This document shows, one piece after another, positions 56,070-61,405 of a stretch of DNA of 61,405 nucleotides. The DNA comes from Cladosporium sp. IMV 00045 (lineage: Eukaryota; Ascomycota; Dothideomycetes; Cladosporiales; Cladosporiaceae), in the NCBI GenBank assembly GCA_001931905.2, contig MSJI02000877.1, positions 1 through 61,405 on the forward strand, in the 5' to 3' direction. The notes under the pieces were generated by a model. That model ran no database searches and was not told the DNA's origin. It was given only the letters and a program-made list of their open reading frames with translations. Both the position numbers and the translations under genes were made by a program. Every line of letters starts with the position of its first letter. Within the stretch, counting starts at the first letter, position 1.

Positions 56070-59000
56070 ATGTCGTCTACGAACGGCGACCAAGGCATGA
56101 ACATGGACGGGCTAAGAGAAAGGCTACCACATCGACCCGAGTCTCCTGTTAAGGCGGAGAACGCAGGTGTAGCTCAGGAAGCGGTGCAGGCACTCAATGA
56201 GCAAGAAGCCGGTCAAGAGAAGGACGAAAAGGACAAGAAGACGTATGGCAGGACCCCGGACGGCACAGGTGCGTACACGACAATACTCCCCCTTTGCGGC
56301 TCTCGAGCCCCGACAGTGTGGGATAGCAGATATACAATAGAGAGCAAAGAAATGCCCGCAAGAACAGAGAGCTCGCGTCTGTCCCATTCTTCTCGTCAAC
56401 TAACCATGCTGATGCCGTGAATGAAGTGTTCACCGTGCCTCACACCGAGGACATGGTATCCCAGCTCTTCGACCCAACGCAACCAAAAAACGCCTCTGAC
56501 ATCGCCATTGTCACCGTGCTAGCCTACCTATGCGGCCTTCTATACTTCTTGCCCGAGCGACTCCGCGTGCCTGTCTTTGCCGTGATATTTCTCTTCTGGC
56601 GTACCTGCTACAACGGCGGCATCGGCTGGCTGCTGCAGAGCCAATCCCACCATAAGCGCCTTACATCCTGGGCCAAGCGCTCCGGGATCTTCGAGAAACC
56701 CGAGTCTGGCAAAAACTCCCGTCCCTTCCTGTACAAATGGCTCAAGCAGGAGCTCGAGGCCAAGATTCCAAAGGACTACAGGTTCGAAGATGCCCCGTTG
56801 GAGTACAACACCTGGCTGCTCTTCCGCCGCGTCGTAGACTTGATCCTCATGAGCGACTTTGTGTCGTACTGCCTCTTCGCCATCGCCAGTGGCGGCCGGC
56901 CGGTGGGCGAGAAGCTGCCCATGACCATCGCTCGCTGGGTCTGCGGCATCGGCCTCGTGCTATTCAACCTCTGGGTAAAACTTGACGCGCACCGCGTGGT
57001 CAAGGACTTTGCCTGGTATTGGGGCGACTTCTTCTACCTGATCGACCAGGAGCTTACCTTCGATGGCGTTTTCGAACTTGCTCCACACCCGATGTATTCT
57101 GTCGGATACGCCGGATACTACGGCATCTCTCTGATGGCCGCGAGCTACAAGGTCTTGTTCATCTCCATCATCGCCCACGCAGCACAGCTAATCTTCCTCA
57201 CCTTTGTTGAGAACCCGCATATCGAGAAGACCTACAACGCTCCCCCACCTCTTCCGAAGCGTTCAGAAATTTCAGACTTGTCTGGCCTACCACCGACGGA
57301 TCGTCCTCAATATCAGTCGCGCCTCTTGGGCGTCGGAAACATCCAGGAAGCTGCTCTGAATCCTACGTCCACTGGTCCGTCACAGGCGCACAATCTACTT
57401 GGTTTTCAGAATGTTGATCTTTTCCGCGTTACGGACACTTCAGTCATCCTGCTGCAGCTCTACATGTACAGCGTTGCCTTTCTCACGCCTTCGAACCTCA
57501 CCTGGCAAGCCTTCTTCCTCCTGAGCGCTTTCGCCTGGCGTCTCTGGTACTCGATTGGTCTCGGTGTCATCCTTGACCGACAGTCAAACAAGAAGCGCTG
57601 GACCCGCCACTTCGTCAAGTACGGTGAGGGCATCGACGAAGCCTGGCGTCAGTGGAAAGGCATCTACCATCTCAGCATGGTCATGTGCTACACCAGCTTT
57701 ATCTGCGCCACCTGGAAGATGTACTCCCTACCCGCCGACTGGACTTACGGCATGACGATTCTGCGCCACGTCATCGGAATCGCTCTCATCGCGCTGCAGG
57801 TCTGGACCGCTACCAGTATCTATGAGTCTCTGGGCGAGTTTGGCTGGTTCTTTGGTGACTTCTTCTACAATGGACCTCAGAAGCTTACCTATGATGGAAT
57901 CTACCGCTTTTTGAACAACCCAGAGCGTACCATCGGCCTGGCTGGCGTATGGGGTGCCGCGATCTTGACTTGGAGCAAGGCTATTTTCTTCCTGGCTTTG
58001 CTGAGCCATGCTCTCACTCTATGTTTCATCCAATTCATCGAACGCCCACACATGGAAAAGCTGTACCGTCAAAGCCTCCGTGAGACGTCTGGCGTCTCGA
58101 AGAACATCCAGCGCTCTCTCCCACCGCCGCTGCAGAAGTGGACTGGCAGTGTGGACAAAGTTTTGGACGAGACTCTGGACTTTGTTGAAGACTTCATCGA
58201 CGCTGCTCGACCCAAATTGGCGGCTGGGTTCAGCAGCTTTGTCAAAGACTCCAAGACGCTGTTCAGCAATTACCCGGCCCGCATCAGCATTACCAAGTTG
58301 GCCCCGGATCTTGCAGGCTTGGAAATCAAAGACTACTCCCTTGAGATTGATACTACCAACCCAGCTATTCAGAGCTTGGGTCCCCCGCAAAGTGGCCGCG
58401 AAGGCGAAGCTGGCCAGAAGCCGCAAAGCCGAACGGACAGCTTCAAACGCTTGACCGTGCAATATGGAGCGCCTATCAGAGTCAAATGGACAGCTCCACT
58501 GAACCACAGCAAGAAGGACTGGGTAGGCTTGTACATGGTCACCGACAACGCCTCTCGCGAGGCCACAAAGGTCTCCGCGCAAGGAAGATGGGTAGCGACG
58601 AATAAAGGCGAGATCGACTTCGCCAACGCCGACTCGGGCATCCTCATCTCCAACCAACAAGTCTCAGCCGCGGAGCGCAAGGACGGCGAGAACCGCGATT
58701 TCATGTCTGGCGAGATGGAATTCTCCGGCGATAAGCTATGGTGGACGCAGGGCGTGTTCGAGTTCCGCTACCACCACGACGAGAAGCACAACGTCATGGC
58801 CATCTCGTTGCCCTTTGAGATCCGCATCGACCGCTTCGACGAGGACGACGTCGACGTCGACGCCAACGGCATCGTCCGCAGCGCCGTCGAGCAGGCCGTC
58901 CTGCCCGTCGTGCAGAACTGCTTCGATCGTGATCCGGACACCGCCCCGCGCTCTGCCGACGAGCAGTTTGGTCCTACCCTCGAGCGGGAGGGGAAGTATG

Positions 59001-59170
59001 CCAAGCGCGTTGTGTACGCCATCCAGCAGATGTTTGGTATTGAGTTCGCGCCGGAGGTTGTTCAGGCGGATGGAAATGTGAGGAACTTGGCTTGGAGAAT
59101 TTGCAATGCGAAGAAGGTGCTTGCGCCGTATAGCATGTCGCATTCGAAGGGTAGAGCGACGCCTACTTAG
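56070..59170 (+). CDS. CHO2: Phosphatidylethanolamine N-methyltransferase Cho2
   Basis: First SAM-dependent methylation of phosphatidylethanolamine on the way to phosphatidylcholine, in the ER membrane. Exons 56070-56268 and 56427-59170, intron 158 bp, 980 aa; the joint gives [20 protein letters not shown], a conserved start of the core. Two repeated methyltransferase halves are visible: [20 protein letters not shown] with [10 protein letters not shown], and [20 protein letters not shown] with [10 protein letters not shown]; each has the SAM-binding type motif and a following EXPHXEKXY-like pair. Many membrane helices. The soluble C-terminal 350 residues ([20 protein letters not shown]) are typical of fungal Cho2. 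Intron length is the longest in the window. Confidence 0.94.
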
Positions 59171-60627
59171 TTCGATGCTAGATGTGAACTGCAACGTGTT
59201 TTGGCGACTTGATTCCGCGCCTCTGAGAAGGAACGTCATACACGTCAAAAGTACATAGAGAATGGGAAAAGAATGAAATTCATCCAATCCAAAGGCCGGT
59301 CTGTCTGTTGGACACTACTTGCACACGGACACTGCGGCACGCGCGAACCATGAGATCAGATTCGAGAGGATCACCAAGGACTCATGACATGGTGCCGCGA
59401 GCTCCCAAGCATATCTTATTCAAATCACTCTAACTCGGAACCCGGCCATGCCATCTCCTCCCACACAGCAACCGAGGCAATCGTGTGGTCAGGTCAATGA
59501 CATGTGTGTGCGTGTCAAACGGCGGTGATAAACTATTGCCGACTTACTGGAATGGTGCTCCTGCTCGATTAGTGTATTGTACTGCTGACTAGTGCACGTC
59601 ACTAGAGATTGCTGCATTGTGGATAAGAAGTAGTCGCTTACGGTCCAGCTATACATGCTGCTGAAAGTTGAAACAGACTTTCGGCCAGCGCTAGAGCGTA
59701 TGGGGGAGATGCATGCATCAAACATCAAATACTTCCCTACCTATATCGTCGACTCCTGCATACCGATACTCATCTTCCCTCCATTCCAAATCACACGCGT
59801 GGATTGGGGTGTTGTTTCCCTCGCGCGGTCTGTTGGGCAATCTAACTGCGATCTCCATCACACCCGAGCATCTGCCCGGCCTAGCCTCGTCAATCGCTTG
59901 GTGTGAAGGCTCCGCAAACGCTCGCAAGTTCGACAGGCGGCGTGGCAAGCCATTCCAACGCGCGTGCTCCTGATCAGCGAGCATGGTGTCTGTGTGTGTG
60001 CGTGGCGTGTGCCCGAGAACCCGTTCGCCGGGTGTGCTGGGCAACCACTTGACAGCTCAATATACCAGAGACATGAAACAACACAAGCGAGTGCCGGACA
60101 GGAAGGATCACATCACATTCATGGGCCGACCAACCAGCCAGACCGAAGTATCTAGGTACCCATCACCGCAAATGGGGGTATTTGGCGCTGCAGGTGGCGC
60201 AATTCGAAACGCAGCCCGCCTAATCAAACTTGCCATAGCGCCTCTGCGAACCGTTGGAACTTGTCAACCTTGTGCTCGGTTCGCCCGCGCAAGAACAAAT
60301 CCACCTCCTCCCTTTTCTCGCCCTTCCTAAAACCTGGAGCAGCAAAAAAGAGGATGCCCGATCGAGGTAGTCGACGGTGGCTGCGGCGGGCGCGCGCCAG
60401 GACCCCGTGGGCTCTGAAGAGTCTATGACTTTCTGTAGGTGTTACCTCTTCTCGCAACCGTTTCTTCAAACTGTTTACCACTACCTGTCGCTCGTTGTTC
60501 TGTCTATCGGTTCGCCGCCTGCCTTCGAGGCATTGTGATAATTCTTCTTCTTTTGGACGTTCTTTACCGCGCGGACATTCCTTTGATTATAGTCGACGCC
60601 ATTTCCTTCCAGTCTCTTGTCAGAGGC
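59171..60627. other. Intergenic region, no gene seen
   Basis: About 1.45 kb. Short ORFs at 59655-60330 and their antisense partners have no recognisable content. A TGTGTGTGTG stretch lies at about 59988-60001. Confidence 0.5.
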
Positions 60628-61405
60628 ATGCCGTTCTTTACTATGAGCCTTCGCGGGGCGTTACAGGCTTCCATTCTCTTGCTCGCGACAACCACATCAG
60701 CGCAAAAATGCTTCTACCCCGACGGAACTCTTTCATCATCAGATACGCCTTGCAGTACCGAAGGTCACTCATCATGTTGCAATGCCGACTCGTATTGCAT
60801 GGATAATGGACTTTGCTTTGGAGGGGGGATTGTTAATAGAGGGAGTTGCACGGACGAGACTTGGGGCAGCGATGCTTGCGCGGGATTTTGCAAGACAGGT
60901 GAGGAAGAACGCGGCTAGGCTTATGGTTGAGTGTTAGGCTGACGATGTCGGAACGTGTAGAGAGCCCAAATACAGGCATTGCGATCACACCTTGCGCGGA
61001 CCACGGCGAAAACAGCACATTTACCTGCGGACTAGACAACTCACGGTGTCGCAACGAGGACAACGTCTGGAAACTCAACTCACCCGGTAAAATCGTCCTT
61101 CGATCATCACAAGTCGCCGACCTTCTTGGACCCGCGATGGAAAGCTCAACTACAAGCCCTGAAATAGCGGATTCATCTGCCTCATCAACCAATGGGACGA
61201 CAATGTATACTTCCAGTCAGATGGCCGGCCTAGGATGCGGACTTGGCCTTCCATTGGCATTCTTTCTGGTGGTTGCTCTTTGCATGTTGCACAAAGAAAA
61301 GCAAAAGCATGCAGGGCCCAAACTGATGTACAAACTCCCCGACAACCACCAAGAGTTCATCGCTCAAGTGCCACAACACCACAACAGTTTCCGCGCACAA
61401 TCAAA
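60628..61405 (+). CDS. Cys-rich single-pass membrane protein, 3' end outside window
   Basis: Exons 60628-60898 and 60961 to the window edge, intron 62 bp, about 239 aa so far. Start is the ATG at 60628; the ATG at 60643 would give a cleaner signal peptide (LQASILLLATTTSAQ). The ectodomain has a fungal Cys-rich pattern: KCFYPDG, SDTPC, HSSCCNADSYCMDNGLC, RGSCTDETWGSDACAGFCKT, then PCADHG and FTCG after the joint. A Ser/Thr-rich stalk precedes a transmembrane helix at about 178-198 (GCGLGLPLAFFLVVALCM), then a KEKQKH stop-transfer and a cytosolic tail still open at the edge. The pattern is common in filamentous fungi, without known function. Confidence 0.82.

Overview
This window is nuclear DNA of a filamentous ascomycete (Pezizomycotina), most likely a Dothideomycete. 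The evidence is short GT..AG introns (53-80 bp, one of 158 bp), compact gene spacing on both strands, G/C-rich third codon positions in highly expressed genes, and fungus-specific families such as a Zn(II)2Cys6 regulator, Utp22, Cho2 and an F-box protein. No rRNA, tRNA, CRISPR or prokaryotic operon signal was seen.

Region 1 (1 to about 7.7 kb) is a transposon island. It holds two same-orientation pogo/Fot1-type DNA transposons. The first runs off the left edge and carries one in-frame stop. The second is complete: 1846 bp, 42-bp perfect inverted repeats, TA target duplication, intact DD35D transposase. Between them sit two near-identical 178-180 bp MITEs in opposite orientation. All ends share a tandem 17-bp unit whose variable bases covary within each element. 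The surrounding DNA is AT-rich, poor in CpG, and contains a decayed transposon end just right of the intact element.

Region 2 (7.9 to 29.4 kb) is a gene-dense housekeeping block: secretory class II aldolase-like protein, short-chain dehydrogenase, AMMECR1 protein, small secreted protein, cystathionine gamma-synthase head-to-head with Utp22, mitochondrial ClpP with a 19-bp microexon, serine hydroxymethyltransferase, a mitochondrial GGQ peptidyl-tRNA hydrolase, a disordered protein and an F-box/zinc protein. Methionine synthesis (cystathionine gamma-synthase) and one-carbon supply (SHMT) are metabolically linked.

Region 3 (29.9 to 44.4 kb) has Dbp4 helicase head-to-head with a DNAJC8-like protein, a Zn2Cys6 regulator with polyQ tail, a class III aminotransferase convergent with a PlsB-family acyltransferase ending in a peroxisomal signal (-ARL), and a metal-dependent amidohydrolase.

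Region 4 (44.6 kb to end) has a secreted GH43 glycosidase, the Fe-S scaffold Nbp35 head-to-head with a PflX-like radical SAM protein, a coiled-coil protein, an MFS transporter with a 360-residue cytosolic N-terminus, phosphatidylethanolamine methyltransferase Cho2, and a Cys-rich single-pass membrane protein cut by the right edge. Splice models were read by eye from frame continuity and family conservation. Ribosome biogenesis is represented by Utp22 and Dbp4, and phospholipid metabolism by the PlsB-like enzyme and Cho2.
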